Shown piece after piece: positions 9,163-18,873 of a DNA stretch of 61,626 nt (positions within the stretch are counted from its first letter, which is position 1; every line of letters starts with the position of its first letter). The translations under genes were made by a program, and so were the position numbers. The DNA is from Rhodocyclaceae bacterium. GTDB taxonomy: Bacteria; Pseudomonadota; Gammaproteobacteria; Burkholderiales; Rhodocyclaceae. Where the stretch lies: positions 1 to 61,626 of the forward strand of contig JAOADW010000029.1 of NCBI GenBank assembly GCA_026417115.1, written 5' to 3'. The notes under the pieces were generated by a model. The model ran no database searches. It had not been told where the DNA came from and saw only the letters and a program-made list of their open reading frames with translations.

Positions 9163-9410
9163 GCGCCCGAAAGCCGCGCCGCCAGGTAATCGACGAGATC
9201 GTCGAGCGTGAGCAAACGCCGGTAATCCTTTTCAGGAATCGTCACGGCGAACCTTTTTTCGAGAGCGAGCAAGAAGTTCAGCCAGTCCATCGAATCGAGA
9301 TCGACTTCCTGACGCAGAGGGCGATGTGCGCGCAGGCTAGAAGCCTCGAGCTCGGGGGCGATGTGCAGGAGCTCGGCGAGCACACCGGCACGGATGTCTT
9401 CATGCGTCAT
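9153..9410 (-). CDS. Acyl carrier protein
   Basis: An 85-aa small acidic helical protein. DLDSMDWLNFLLALEKRF (from residue 37) is the acyl-carrier signature: the serine at residue 40 is the expected 4'-phosphopantetheine site, followed by helix II. The last helix is LTLDDLVDYLAARL. It is a stand-alone ACP, not the housekeeping acpP (no fab genes nearby). Its ATG overlaps the E2 stop in an ATGA junction, so it is co-transcribed and probably translationally coupled with the E1/E2 genes. Which acyl group it carries is unknown. Confidence 0.85.
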   Translation of the reverse strand: MTHEDIRAGVLAELLHIAPELEASSLRAHRPLRQEVDLDSMDWLNFLLALEKRFAVTIPEKDYRRLLTLDDLVDYLAARLSGAHS

Positions 9411-10546
9411 GCTTCCATCTCCTCGGGATGTTGTAGGTTTTCGGCGATCTCCCGCAACAAGAGACCGCCCCGATGGCCATCGGAAACACGATGATCCGCG
9501 GAAAGAGAGGCCATGACCGTAGGAATCGCTTCGAGACGACCTTCGCTTGCCCATGGGCGTTCGAGGATGCGGCCGAAGGCGATGATCGCCACTTGCGGCG
9601 GCACGATCACGGCGAACGCCGCCTGCGGCCCTTGATCGCCGAGATTGCTGACCGTCACCGTCGCCTCGCGCAACTCGGCGTCGGTAAGCCTGCCTGCGCG
9701 CGTGCGCGCCACCAGCTCGCACAGTTCGTGATTGAGCACCGTCAATGGTTTGGTGTCGGCCGCGAACAAGGCAGGCGCAAGGAGGCCTTGCGGGGTGGTG
9801 ATGGCGACTCCCGGATTTATCTGGGAAGCGGACACAAAGCGGCCCTCGCGGAAAAAGCCGTTGAACTCCGGATAACGGCGCAGCGCAAGCGCCACGGCCT
9901 TCAACAACAGCGAGGCAGGCAGCAGGCGCTCGGCCAACGGGCGCCCGGCATTGTGGCTTGTCAGCCAAGCAAGCGCCTTGGCCAAAGGAATTTCCTCGCA
10001 GAGGTAGTAATGGGGGATTTCTCGCTTCGCGCGCGTCATGGCCGCAGCGATGGCCGCGCGCATCGACTGGGCATGGGAGTCGGCTGCTCTGGACGCGTGT
10101 GCATGCGCTGCCGATTCGACATCGGCAAGCGTCACCGCCCCTTGCGGGCCCGTGCCGACGACCGTGTCCAGGTCGACGCCCAACGCTTCCGCGCGACGCC
10201 TGGCCGCCGGGGAAATCCGACGCCGGGCCTCCGCCCTCGCGTCCTCCTGCGCCACGGCTGCGGTCGTTCCCGTCTCGGCTACGCCTGCCTCGGGAGTCGG
10301 GGGCGACTCCCCCGGCGCCAACAGAAGCGCCATGACGGCGCCGACAGGCATTTTTTGGCCCGGTTCGGCAATCAGGCGATGCACGATACCTTCTTGCCAG
10401 GCTTCGACATCGATCGCAGTCTTCGCGGTATCGACGACCGCGATCACTTGTCCCTTACGGATGACATCGCCAGGCTTCACCTTCCATTCGAGGAGCGTGC
10501 CCTCCTCCATGTCCGCTCCCAAGGCCGGCAAGCGAAATTCGATCAT
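9407..10546 (-). CDS. 2-oxoacid dehydrogenase E2 (dihydrolipoamide acyltransferase)
   Basis: The 379-aa product has the E2 domain order. Residues 1-80 form one lipoyl domain with the lipoylated lysine K42 in [10 protein letters not shown]. An Ala/Thr/Glu-rich linker follows. A peripheral-subunit-binding domain lies at about 108-146 ([15 protein letters not shown], then [14 protein letters not shown]). The catalytic domain ends with the active-site ADHRVSDG near residue 350. This passes an acyl group from the E1 lipoyl arm to an acceptor, normally CoA. Start and stop overlap neighbouring genes by ATGA. No E3 (dihydrolipoamide dehydrogenase) gene is in the cluster. The acyl specificity (acetyl or branched chain) is not decided. 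Confidence 0.92.
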   Translation of the reverse strand: MIEFRLPALGADMEEGTLLEWKVKPGDVIRKGQVIAVVDTAKTAIDVEAWQEGIVHRLIAEPGQKMPVGAVMALLLAPGESPPTPEAGVAETGTTAAVAQEDARAEARRRISPAARRRAEALGVDLDTVVGTGPQGAVTLADVESAAHAHASRAADSHAQSMRAAIAAAMTRAKREIPHYYLCEEIPLAKALAWLTSHNAGRPLAERLLPASLLLKAVALALRRYPEFNGFFREGRFVSASQINPGVAITTPQGLLAPALFAADTKPLTVLNHELCELVARTRAGRLTDAELREATVTVSNLGDQGPQAAFAVIVPPQVAIIAFGRILERPWASEGRLEAIPTVMASLSADHRVSDGHRGGLLLREIAENLQHPEEMEA

Positions 10547-11514
10547 GCGTAGAGCCCTTTCACCGCTGCGATGATCTTTTCCGGCTGCGGCAGCGCCGCC
10601 TGTTCGAGGTGGCGAGGGTAAGGAATCGGCACTTCTTCGCTCGCAACACGGGCTACGGGCGCATCCAATTCATAGAATGCGCGCTCCATGATGCGCGCCA
10701 TGATCTCGGCGGCCAGGCTGCCACTGCGCCAATTTTCATCGATCACGACGGCGCGCCGGCATTTGCGGACGGATGCGATCAGCGTTTCTTCGTCAAGCGG
10801 CCGCAACACGCGCAAATCGAGCACTTCAGCTTCGATGCCGTCACGGCAAAGGCTCTCGGCCGCTTCGAGCGCCTTGGGCAAGGATCCGCCATAGGTGATG
10901 AGCGCCACATCGCTGCCAGCACGACGCACGCGCGCATGCGCGATGTCCCATTCGGGCGCTTCCGTCACCTCCCCCTCGAGATTGAACAAGCCTGCATGCT
11001 CGAAAATCACCACCGGATCGGGGTCGGCCAACGCAGGCGCAAGCATCCAGCGCGCATCTTGGACGGTGGCAGGCGCCAGCACCTTGATGCCGGGAATGTG
11101 CGCATAGAGACCCTCGAAGCTGTGCGAATGCTGCGCCGCGAGCTGGCGGCCGGCGCCCGTCGCCATGCGGATCACGAGGGGAACGGAGAACTGCCCGCCC
11201 GACATATGGCGAAAGAGCGCAGCGGTGTTGACGATCTGGTCGAGCGCGAGCAAGCTGAAATTGACTGTCATGATCTCGACGATCGGACGCAGGCCGCCTA
11301 ACGCTGCACCGATGCCCGCGCCGACGAAGCCGAGCTCAGACAAAGGCGTATCGAGGATGCGTTCGCTGCCGAACTCGGCGAGAAACCCTTTCGAGAACGC
11401 ATAAGTGCCGCCATAGCGGCCGACGTCCTCGCCCATGAGGACCACGCGTGCATCGTTCTGCAGGGCCTCCCGCATCGCGGCTCGCATCGCCTCCCGGTAG
11501 CTCATGCGTGGCAT
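10543..11514 (-). CDS. 2-oxoacid dehydrogenase E1 beta subunit
   Basis: The 323-aa product matches the beta chain of heterotetrameric TPP-dependent E1 enzymes (pyruvate, acetoin or branched-chain type). Visible are [11 protein letters not shown] at the N-terminus, [30 protein letters not shown], and the C-terminal [14 protein letters not shown] / [10 protein letters not shown] transketolase C-domain. The start at 11514 follows AAGGAC by 11 bp. An in-frame ATG at 11505 makes an exact ATGA overlap with the E1 alpha stop and is a real alternative. The stop overlaps the E2 start by ATGA. Confidence 0.92.
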   Translation of the reverse strand: MPRMSYREAMRAAMREALQNDARVVLMGEDVGRYGGTYAFSKGFLAEFGSERILDTPLSELGFVGAGIGAALGGLRPIVEIMTVNFSLLALDQIVNTAALFRHMSGGQFSVPLVIRMATGAGRQLAAQHSHSFEGLYAHIPGIKVLAPATVQDARWMLAPALADPDPVVIFEHAGLFNLEGEVTEAPEWDIAHARVRRAGSDVALITYGGSLPKALEAAESLCRDGIEAEVLDLRVLRPLDEETLIASVRKCRRAVVIDENWRSGSLAAEIMARIMERAFYELDAPVARVASEEVPIPYPRHLEQAALPQPEKIIAAVKGLYA

Positions 11515-12515
11515 GGCGTATAGACGTCCTTCAACAAATCTTCCACCGGCTCCCATGTGCCGGTCTCGGCAAAGGCGACGGCATCCGCGACTTCGGCCTC
11601 AGCCGCGGCTTCGAGCGCCGCCCACTCAGCGTCGCTAAGCTTATCCTCGCGCCGCAAGCGCGCGGCAAACGTGAGAATCGGATCATTGGCGCGCCATGCC
11701 TCGACCTCCGCCTTGTCGCGATACAGCTCGGCGTCGAACATCGAGTGCGCGCGGAAACGATAGGTGCGAAATTCGATGAATTGCGGCCCTCTGCCCGCAT
11801 GAAGTCGCGCCAGGGCCTGCTCGGTCGCCTCGCGACAGGCGACGACGTCCATGCCATCGCACGCCACGGCATCGATGCGGTAAGCAGAGGCCTTCTTGGC
11901 AAGATCGGTCTCGGCTTGCGCACGCTCCAGGGCGGTGCCCATCGCATACCAGTTGTTTTCGCAACAGAAAAGCACGGGCAGGCGCCAGAGCGCGGCGAGA
12001 TTCAAGGCCTCATGAAAGGCGCCCTCGGCTACCGCGCCATCGCCGAAAAAAACAGCCGTCACGCGCGCTTCGCCCAATCGTTTCGCCGCCAGCGCCAAGC
12101 CTACTGCAAGCGGCAGGCCGCCGGCGACGATGGCGTTGCCGCCAAAAAACCGCCTTTCGGCATCGAACAAATGCATCGAGCCGCCGCGTCCGCGCGAACA
12201 TCCCTCGCGCTTGCCATACATTTCCGCCATCAGCGCGCGCATCGGTATGCCGCGCGCGAGCGCCTGTCCATGCTCACGATAGGTTGCGACGACATTGTCA
12301 TCATTGGTAAGACATGAGAGAGCGCCTACGGCGATTGCCTCTTCGCCGATGTAGAGATGCAGGAAGCCGCGAATCTTGCCTGCGCCATAGAGCTCGGCGC
12401 ATTTTTCTTCCATGCGCCGGATACGCAGCATCTGCTCGAGCATTTTTTGCGCAAAGCTCTTCTCCCATGGCACGGGCCCCGTCGTGGGCGCTGGTGGGGG
12501 ATGATCGATCGTCAT
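11502..12515 (-). CDS. 2-oxoacid dehydrogenase E1 alpha subunit
   Basis: The 337-aa product is the TPP-binding alpha chain. [18 protein letters not shown] followed by ENNWYAMG is the thiamine-diphosphate motif. [16 protein letters not shown] and [20 protein letters not shown] are typical of acetoin/pyruvate dehydrogenase E1 alpha proteins. It decarboxylates a 2-oxoacid (or acetoin) and hands the acyl group to the lipoyl arm of E2. The ATG overlaps the acetyl-CoA synthetase stop by one base (TGATG), and the E1 beta gene overlaps its 3' end, so the four genes are one unit. Confidence 0.92.
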   Translation of the reverse strand: MTIDHPPPAPTTGPVPWEKSFAQKMLEQMLRIRRMEEKCAELYGAGKIRGFLHLYIGEEAIAVGALSCLTNDDNVVATYREHGQALARGIPMRALMAEMYGKREGCSRGRGGSMHLFDAERRFFGGNAIVAGGLPLAVGLALAAKRLGEARVTAVFFGDGAVAEGAFHEALNLAALWRLPVLFCCENNWYAMGTALERAQAETDLAKKASAYRIDAVACDGMDVVACREATEQALARLHAGRGPQFIEFRTYRFRAHSMFDAELYRDKAEVEAWRANDPILTFAARLRREDKLSDAEWAALEAAAEAEVADAVAFAETGTWEPVEDLLKDVYTPCHA

Positions 12516-14278
12516 CAGGCGCCTCCTTCCAGGGTCGAAAGATCGCCCTCGGGCAAGCCCAGCTCACGAGCCTTGAGAAGACGACGCATGATCTTGCCGC
12601 TGCGCGTGCGCGGGAGGTTCGCCAACACCGTGATTTCTTTTGGGGCCACCACCGCGCCGAGGCGTTTTCTCGCGTGCGCAAGCAACTCCTGCCGCAACGC
12701 CTCGGAGTCTTCGAAGCCTTTCTTCAAGGCCACGAAGGCCTTGACCACTTCCCCCACAACGGCATCGGGCTTGCCGATCACGCCAGCCTCGGCCACCGCT
12801 GGATGCTCCATCAGCACGCTCTCGACTTCGAATGGCCCGATCAGATGGCCTGCCGATTTGATCACGTCGTCGCGACGGCCAACGAACCAGAAATAGCCAT
12901 CGGCGTCGCGCTTGGCCAAATCGCCCGAGAGATACCAATCCCCCGCAAAACATTGGCGATAGCGCTCTTCCATGCCGAGATAGCCACGGAACATCGATGG
13001 CCAGCCCCGGCGCAGGGCGAGTTCTCCCTCCACGTCAGGCTGCTCGACGAGCACGACCTCCCCGCCTTCTCCCCGGCGCACGATCGCCGCATCGACGCCT
13101 GGCAAGGGCCGCCCCATCGAACCCGGCTTGATCGCAAAGGCTGGCGTATTGGCGATCATGATGCCGCCTGTCTCGGTCTGCCACCAGTTGTCGTGGATCG
13201 GCAGACCCAAAACAGCCTGGCCCCAGCGCACGGCCTCGGGGTTCAAGGGCTCGCCCACGCTCGCGATCAAGCGCAAGGCGGGGAAGCGGCGCCCGCGCAG
13301 AAGCGCTTCGCCGGCCTTCATCAACATGCGAATCGCAGTCGGCGCCGTATACCAAACGCTGACCGACTCGCTCGCCAAGATGTCGTACCATCGCTCGGCG
13401 TCGAACTCCTCGCAATCGATGACGCTCGTTGTGCCATGGAGTAAAGGCGCAATCACGCCATAGGAGGTGCCCGTGACCCATCCGGGATCGGCCGTACACC
13501 AGAAAATGTCATCGGCATGGAGATCGAGCGCATAATAACTGCTTGCCCAATGCATGAGCACGGCTTCGTGGACATGGACGGCGCCTTTGGGCGTGCCCGT
13601 CGTGCCGCTCGTGAAATGCAGCAAAGCCGGGTCTTCGCTTTCCGTGACGACTTCGACGTCGGCCCCCTCGCCCGCCTCGGCCATCAAGGCTGCGTAGTCG
13701 AGCGTGGCGGGCTCAGCGACGGACTCGCCCTCTTCGCCGACGAGCAGCACATGCGCAAGCGAAGGCATCTTTTCCCGCACGGGCGCCACCTTGCGCCGAT
13801 ACAAATCCGCCGTCGTCACCAACACCTTTCCCGCGCCGAGATTGATGCGCGTGGCGATGGGTTCGGGCCCAAATGCGGAGAACAGAGGCGAAACGACACA
13901 GCCTTGCTTGAGCGCACCTAGCACGGTCACATAAAGTTCGGGAATACGGCGCGCGAGCACGAAGACGCGTTCGCCTTTCCTTACGCCCAAGCGTTGCAAC
14001 ACTGCGCAGAAGCGGTTGGTCGCGCGCGCAAGCTCGGCATAGCTCATCGTGCGGACGGGGCGACCGGCCGCTAGGAAACGAAACGCCACTTTCCCACCCC
14101 TGCCCTCGGCGAGATGTCGGTCCACGGCAAGGCGCGCGATGTTGATCGGCCCTTTCCGGCCAATCCCCAGCCGCTCACGCACCCATTGCCAGGTGAAACG
14201 CTGGCGCTCGGCCGCGTAATCCGTGAAATTGGGCGCGACCTTCCAATCCGCTTTGCTCTTCTCGATGAGACCATCCAT
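12515..14278 (-). CDS. acsA: AMP-forming acetyl-CoA synthetase
   Basis: The 587-aa product shows the ANL adenylating-enzyme motifs in order: [17 protein letters not shown] (P-loop-like A3), [11 protein letters not shown] (acetyl/propionyl-CoA synthetase signature), [20 protein letters not shown] (A7/A8 hinge) and [11 protein letters not shown] with the C-terminal catalytic, acetylatable lysine. It activates acetate or a related short acid to acyl-AMP and acyl-CoA. It is shorter than the 650-aa Acs type and closer to the Bacillus AcsA form. A GGGAGAG site precedes the ATG. It is the first gene of the E1/E2/ACP unit and is divergent from pncA. Confidence 0.88.
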   Translation of the reverse strand: MDGLIEKSKADWKVAPNFTDYAAERQRFTWQWVRERLGIGRKGPINIARLAVDRHLAEGRGGKVAFRFLAAGRPVRTMSYAELARATNRFCAVLQRLGVRKGERVFVLARRIPELYVTVLGALKQGCVVSPLFSAFGPEPIATRINLGAGKVLVTTADLYRRKVAPVREKMPSLAHVLLVGEEGESVAEPATLDYAALMAEAGEGADVEVVTESEDPALLHFTSGTTGTPKGAVHVHEAVLMHWASSYYALDLHADDIFWCTADPGWVTGTSYGVIAPLLHGTTSVIDCEEFDAERWYDILASESVSVWYTAPTAIRMLMKAGEALLRGRRFPALRLIASVGEPLNPEAVRWGQAVLGLPIHDNWWQTETGGIMIANTPAFAIKPGSMGRPLPGVDAAIVRRGEGGEVVLVEQPDVEGELALRRGWPSMFRGYLGMEERYRQCFAGDWYLSGDLAKRDADGYFWFVGRRDDVIKSAGHLIGPFEVESVLMEHPAVAEAGVIGKPDAVVGEVVKAFVALKKGFEDSEALRQELLAHARKRLGAVVAPKEITVLANLPRTRSGKIMRRLLKARELGLPEGDLSTLEGGA

Positions 14279-14301
14279 GGCGGGCTCTCCCTTTCGGTCT
14301 T

Positions 14302-14330
14302 ACTATAGACAAGGCAAACGCGGCTGGAAA
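14302..14330 (-). promoter_or_regulatory. Putative sigma-70 promoter of the acsA-E1-E2-acp operon
   Basis: On the minus strand TTTCCA (14325-14330) and TATAGT (14302-14307) are 17 bp apart, a reasonable -35/-10 pair, 24 bp before the acsA ATG. The gap is shared with the divergent pncA gene. Assigned by pattern only. Confidence 0.45.
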
Positions 14331-14363
14331 GTTCGCACTCGGGGTTCTATGCTGGAAAGACCT

Positions 14364-14945
14364 ATGATGGCCAAGACGCTTCTCGAACCCGCTGTCGGCG
14401 ATGCCTTGCTGATCGTCGATGTGCAAAACGATTTCCTCCCCGGCGGAGCGCTTGCCGTACCGGAGGGAGACGCCGTCATCGCTCCGCTCAACCAATGGAT
14501 CGCTCGCTTCGAGGCTCATGCCTTGCCGATCATCGCCACGCGCGACTGGCATCCGCCGGATCATTGCTCTTTTGCCTTCCGCGGCGGGCCTTGGCCGCCG
14601 CATTGCATCGCGGGCACGGCAGGAGCCGCGTTCGCGCCAACGCTCGCCCTGCCCAAGAGCGCCTGGATCGTTTCCAAAGCGACGACACCCGATCAAGAAG
14701 CCTATTCGGCCTTCGCAGGCACCGAACTCGACGCCTGGCTCAAGGCTGCAAAGGTCTCGCGTTTGTTCGTTGGCGGCCTCGCGACCGATTACTGCGTCAA
14801 GAATACCGTGCTTGACGCGCTCTCGCTCGGCTATGAAGTCGTGTTGTTGCTAGCGGCGATGCGCGCCGTCGATCGCACATGCGGCGATGGCGAACGCGCG
14901 CTCCAAGCGATGCGACAGGCGGGCGCCGCCGCAGTGAGGGGGTAG
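14364..14945 (+). CDS. pncA: Nicotinamidase
   Basis: The 193-aa cysteine hydrolase of the isochorismatase fold deamidates nicotinamide to nicotinate. Motifs are present: [14 protein letters not shown] (catalytic D19), [12 protein letters not shown] (metal histidines) and [16 protein letters not shown] with the nucleophilic cysteine. Starts at 14349, 14364 and 14367 are possible; I chose 14364 because GGAAAGA lies just upstream. The next gene is pncB, three bases after the stop, so the two consecutive NAD-salvage steps are coupled. Confidence 0.93.
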   Translation: MMAKTLLEPAVGDALLIVDVQNDFLPGGALAVPEGDAVIAPLNQWIARFEAHALPIIATRDWHPPDHCSFAFRGGPWPPHCIAGTAGAAFAPTLALPKSAWIVSKATTPDQEAYSAFAGTELDAWLKAAKVSRLFVGGLATDYCVKNTVLDALSLGYEVVLLLAAMRAVDRTCGDGERALQAMRQAGAAAVRG

Positions 14946-14948
14946 GCA

Positions 14949-16289
14949 ATGCGTTCGAGCGAAGAGAGCGCCCTACTCACCGACTTCTATCAGCTCACCA
15001 TGCTCGCCGCCTATTTCGAGGAGGGCATGACGGAGACGGCGGTCTTTGAATTCTTCGTGCGCAAGCGCCCCGAATGCCGCAACTTTTTCCTGGCGTGTGG
15101 CTTGGAGCCGGCGCTCGATTACCTGGAAAATTTCGCCTTCACGCAAGAAGAAATCGACTGGATTGCGCGGCTTGGGCGCTTCAAGCCAGCGTTTCTCGAC
15201 TGGTTGGCGAGCCTGCGCTTCACTGGCGATGTCGACGCCATGCCCGAAGGCACGCCTTTTTTCCCGCACGAACCGATCCTGCGCGTGGTTGCCCCTCTGC
15301 CCGAAGCGCAAATCGTGGAGACCCGGCTCATCAACCTCCTGCAGCTTTCCACGCTGACGGCTTCGAAGGCGGCGCGCGTGCGGTTGGCCGCAGGGGACGC
15401 CTTGCTCGTCGATTTCGGTCTGCGCCGCGCCCATGGCGCAGAGGCAGGGATGCTCTCAGCGCGTGCGAGTTATCTGGCGGGCTTCGATGGCACGTCCAAC
15501 ACGTTGGCGGGCATGCGTTGGGACATTCCCGTCTATGGCACGATGGCGCACTCGTTCGTCCAAGCGCATGTCAGCGAGCTTTCCGCCTTCGAGGCCTTCG
15601 CCCGCATCCATCCTGCCGCGACGACGCTGCTCATCGATACCTACGATACCGAAGCGGCGGCAGAAGCCCTCGTTCCGCTGGCGCACACATTGCGGGCTGA
15701 AGGCATAGCGCTGCGCGCGGTGCGCCTCGATTCGGGCGACCTGGCCGCCCACGCCCGCCGCGTACGCGCCATTCTCGACGCCGCTGGTCTTGCCGAAATC
15801 AAGATCTTCGCAAGCGGCAATCTCGACGAATACGAAGTCGAGCGTCTCCGCGCCCAAGGGGCGCCGATCGATGGATTCGGCGTGGGCACGCGCATGAACG
15901 TCTCGGCGGATGCGCCCTATCTCGACTGCGCCTACAAACTCCAGGAATACGCCGGCAAGCCCCGGCGCAAGCGCTCGGAAGGCAAGGCAACCTGGCCCGG
16001 CCGCAAACAGGTCTTTCGGCGTTATGACGAAAAGGGCCGTCTCGCAGGCGATCTGCTCACGCTCGTGGGTGAAGAGGCCGAAGGCGAACCGCTCTTGCAG
16101 CCCGTCATGCGCGCCGGCAAACGCCTGCGCGCGGCGCCGCCCTTGTCTGCGCTGAGGGCGCAGGCGATGGCCTCGCTGAACGCCCTGCCTCCCCCCCTCA
16201 AAAGCCTCGGCGCTGCGCCGCCCTATCCCGTCGCCATCGGCGACGCGCTGACACGGCTCGCTCAAGAAATCGACGCGCAAGCACACTGA
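14949..16289 (+). CDS. pncB: Nicotinate phosphoribosyltransferase
   Basis: The 446-aa product makes nicotinate mononucleotide from nicotinate and PRPP. The N-terminus ALLTDFYQLTMLAAYFEEGM and the blocks FEFFVRKRP, DFGLRRAHGAEAG (with the catalytic-region histidine), VYGTMAHSFVQAH, LIDTYDTE and IFASGNLDEYEV are family hallmarks. It begins three bases after pncA and is followed after 14 bp by the FBP aldolase/phosphatase. Placing the three genes in one operon is an inference from spacing. Confidence 0.95.
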   Translation: MRSSEESALLTDFYQLTMLAAYFEEGMTETAVFEFFVRKRPECRNFFLACGLEPALDYLENFAFTQEEIDWIARLGRFKPAFLDWLASLRFTGDVDAMPEGTPFFPHEPILRVVAPLPEAQIVETRLINLLQLSTLTASKAARVRLAAGDALLVDFGLRRAHGAEAGMLSARASYLAGFDGTSNTLAGMRWDIPVYGTMAHSFVQAHVSELSAFEAFARIHPAATTLLIDTYDTEAAAEALVPLAHTLRAEGIALRAVRLDSGDLAAHARRVRAILDAAGLAEIKIFASGNLDEYEVERLRAQGAPIDGFGVGTRMNVSADAPYLDCAYKLQEYAGKPRRKRSEGKATWPGRKQVFRRYDEKGRLAGDLLTLVGEEAEGEPLLQPVMRAGKRLRAAPPLSALRAQAMASLNALPPPLKSLGAAPPYPVAIGDALTRLAQEIDAQAH

Positions 16290-16303
16290 AGAAGGAGATT
16301 TGC

Positions 16304-17401
16304 ATGGATCTCACGATTAGCGTCATCAAGGCCGACATCGGCTCGATCGGAGGCCATCTCGCCCCCTCTGCGGCGCTTCTCGAGCGCGTGCGTGAAACGC
16401 TCGACGAATTGTCGCGCGGCCTCTTGATCGACTGGCAGATCAGCCACACGGGCGACGACATCGCGCTCTTATGTACGCACCGCGAGGGGGTGGCGAGCGC
16501 AAAGGTGCATGCGCTGGCGTGGGAAGCCTTCCGCCGCGGCACGGAGACCGCCAAGGCGCAAGGGCTCTATGGCGCTGGCCAGGATCTCTTGAAGGACGCA
16601 TTCTCGGGCAATGTGCGCGGCATGGGGCCTGCAGTCGCCGAAATGAGCATCCGCGAGCGCACGGCGGAGCCTTTTTTGTTCTTTGCCGCCGACAAAACCG
16701 ATCCCGGCGCCTTCAATTTGCCGTTGTACCTCGCTTTCGCCGACCCCATGAACACGCCGGGCCTGATCTTGTCTCCCTCCCTGGGCAAAGGCTTCCGCTT
16801 CGTGATCATGGACGTCGCCGCCGGAGAAAACGACAAGGTCATCGAACTGTGCGCTCCCGAAGACCTTTATGACATCGCCGCTCTCTTGCGCGACACCGAG
16901 CGCTACGTCGTCGAATCGGTCTGGTCGCGCGCGACTGGCGAGCAGGCTGCCGTGGTCTCCACCTCGCGCCTACACAACATCGCAGGCAAATACACGGGCA
17001 AGGACGATCCCGTGATGCTCGTGCGGGTGCAGATGGATTTTCCTGCGACGGGCGAAGTGCTGGCTCCCTTCGCCGTGGGCCATTTCGTCGCCGGCGGCAT
17101 GCGTGGGTCGCACAACATGCCGCTGATGCCCGTGCCACGCAACACGCCGACCAGTTATTTCGACGGCCCGCCCTTGGTCTCGTGTAGCGCTTACTCGATG
17201 CGCGATGGCAAGCTCAGCGAACCCCAGGACTGCTTTGCTCACCCGTTTTGGGACGCCGTGCGCGCTGAAATCGCTGCCAAAGCCATCGCCATGCGCCGGC
17301 AAGGCTTCTTTGGCGCCGCCATGCTGCCGATGTCCGAGCTCGAATATACCGGCATCAAAGAGCGGCTTGCTGGGCTCGCCACGCGCTTTGCGCCGCGCTG
17401 A
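16304..17401 (+). CDS. Bifunctional fructose-1,6-bisphosphate aldolase/phosphatase (archaeal type, class V FBPase)
   Basis: The 365-aa product condenses triose phosphates and dephosphorylates the resulting FBP, giving unidirectional gluconeogenesis. The FBPA/P metal and catalytic residues are visible: KADIGSIGGH (D11, H18), GDD (D51, D52), GLYGAGQD (Y89, Q93), ADKTDPGAFNLP (D130, K131, D133), and HNIAGKYTGKDDP with Y230, the likely Schiff-base lysine K233 and D234. The family is known from archaea and deeply branching thermophilic bacteria and is uncommon in Proteobacteria. An AAGGAGA site lies nine bases before ATG. It is followed one base later by the isoaspartate methyltransferase. Confidence 0.93.
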   Translation: MDLTISVIKADIGSIGGHLAPSAALLERVRETLDELSRGLLIDWQISHTGDDIALLCTHREGVASAKVHALAWEAFRRGTETAKAQGLYGAGQDLLKDAFSGNVRGMGPAVAEMSIRERTAEPFLFFAADKTDPGAFNLPLYLAFADPMNTPGLILSPSLGKGFRFVIMDVAAGENDKVIELCAPEDLYDIAALLRDTERYVVESVWSRATGEQAAVVSTSRLHNIAGKYTGKDDPVMLVRVQMDFPATGEVLAPFAVGHFVAGGMRGSHNMPLMPVPRNTPTSYFDGPPLVSCSAYSMRDGKLSEPQDCFAHPFWDAVRAEIAAKAIAMRRQGFFGAAMLPMSELEYTGIKERLAGLATRFAPR

Positions 17402-17402
17402 C

Positions 17403-18092
17403 ATGGGCTGTCCGGGCCTCAGACGGCGTCCGCCCCCGCGCGAAGCCGAAGAAATGCTCGAAGAAATTCGCGCGGAATTCGCGACGACATACCGACAAAC
17501 CGGCTGCAAGCGCCCTTCACGCCGCGTCGAGCTGGCAATGTTGCGCATACCGCGCGACGAATTCGTGCCCGATAGTCTCAAACCTCATGCCTACGCCAAT
17601 GGCCCGTTACCCATCGGCCATGGCCAAACCATCTCCCAGCCTTACATCGTTGCGCTGATGACCGAGCTTTTGCGGCCGCGTGCATTCCATACGGTGCTCG
17701 AAGTCGGCACCGGCTCAGGTTATCAAGCCGCTATCCTTGCCTGCCTCGTGCGCCGCGTGATCAGCCTCGAGATCGTCGGCGCGCTCGCCGAGGCCGCCCG
17801 CGCGCGCCTGGCTCGCCTTGGCATCGCCAATGTGGACGTGCGCCATGCCGACGGTCGCCTGGGGTGGCCCCAAGAAGCGCCTTACGATGGCATCATCATC
17901 ACGGCCGCCACCCCTTCGATTCCTCCAGCCCTAATCGATCAACTAAAGACCGGTGGTCGGCTCGTCGCGCCCATTGGCCACATTCATGACATCCAAATGC
18001 TCACCGTGCTAATCAAGCATGCAGATGGCGCGACCACGTCCAACGGCGTATTACCCGTCGCCTTCGTGCCACTGACGGAGCAGATCCGCTGA
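17403..18092 (+). CDS. pcm: Protein-L-isoaspartate O-methyltransferase
   Basis: The 229-aa product has NGPLPIGHGQTISQPYIVAL, which holds the conserved family segment before the SAM site, followed by VLEVGTGSGYQAAILA (SAM motif I) and a C-terminal GGRLVAPIG. It repairs isoaspartyl damage in proteins, which fits a thermophile. The start at 17403 is one base after the previous stop. An in-frame ATG at 17453 would drop a Pro/Arg-rich leader of 17 residues that is not needed by the family. Confidence 0.9.
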   Translation: MGCPGLRRRPPPREAEEMLEEIRAEFATTYRQTGCKRPSRRVELAMLRIPRDEFVPDSLKPHAYANGPLPIGHGQTISQPYIVALMTELLRPRAFHTVLEVGTGSGYQAAILACLVRRVISLEIVGALAEAARARLARLGIANVDVRHADGRLGWPQEAPYDGIIITAATPSIPPALIDQLKTGGRLVAPIGHIHDIQMLTVLIKHADGATTSNGVLPVAFVPLTEQIR

Positions 18093-18187
18093 AAGAAACG
18101 CCGCAGGCGCACAGAATGGCTGCTGCTCTGGCGATCGCCAGTCCCTTGCCTCTTGGTTTGCGCCGGATATTCGGCGACGTACAGCAG

Positions 18188-18826
18188 TCAGGGGTCTCGC
18201 CGCGTTGCCACTGTTTCCAGGGCGGGTAAATGGCGGACAACGAGCCGAGTCAGCAGCCGTGGCGTAAGCCGCAGTCCGCGTTCGTGCAGGCGCCGCGCCA
18301 CCTCTTCGAGGCTCGTCGGCGGTGGCTTCATGGCGCGTAGAAAGCCGCCGACGTCTTCATTGATGGCCCAAGGAAACAGCGTCCACCGCCAACGCTTGAT
18401 GCGCATCGCATAGTAATCGGGGCGAAAGGAGGATGTCGTCTTGTAGAGCACGACTGCGGTTTTGACCTCAGCAGGCTTTTTTTCCGAGAGGTGACGCAAA
18501 GCCGCCGCGAAAGTCTCGCCCGTATCGGCCACGTCATCGACGAGCAAGATGCGCCTGCCCTCGACCGCGGTGACGAGAGGATCGATGATGCGCGCGCGAA
18601 AGAGTTTTTCCGCCTGCCAATAGTGTGCGATGCGCAACGTCGACACCGCCGCAAGTTCGAGCTCGTCGGCAAGAACGCGCGCCGGCGCCAATCCGCCACG
18701 CGCGATCGCCACGATCGCCTCGGGCCTGAAGCCGGAGGCAAGAATCTTTTGAGCGAGCGCCCGCGTAAGCCGATCGAAGCGCGCCCAGGTGATGCGTTCG
18801 ATGCGCGCCGGCAAGTTTTGTGTCAT
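18188..18826 (-). CDS. Purine (xanthine/hypoxanthine-type) phosphoribosyltransferase
   Basis: The 212-aa product has the type I PRTase PRPP loop ILLVDDVADTGETF near residues 92-105 and an N-terminal IVAIARGGLAPARVLADEL. This is typical of xanthine-guanine or hypoxanthine phosphoribosyltransferases. The C-terminal tail of about 45 residues (EEVARRLHERGLRLTPRLLT) is longer than the minimal fold. The exact base specificity cannot be read. It is divergent from ald across a 47-bp gap. Confidence 0.82.
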   Translation of the reverse strand: MTQNLPARIERITWARFDRLTRALAQKILASGFRPEAIVAIARGGLAPARVLADELELAAVSTLRIAHYWQAEKLFRARIIDPLVTAVEGRRILLVDDVADTGETFAAALRHLSEKKPAEVKTAVVLYKTTSSFRPDYYAMRIKRWRWTLFPWAINEDVGGFLRAMKPPPTSLEEVARRLHERGLRLTPRLLTRLVVRHLPALETVATRRDP

Positions 18827-18873
18827 GATCGAAACCCTCAGCGTTTTGCCTCTATGATACGGAGAAGCCCCTT

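Noticed and set aside
18093..18187. Search for a terminator between the convergent pcm and phosphoribosyltransferase genes
   Set aside because: No convincing stem followed by T-run on either strand.
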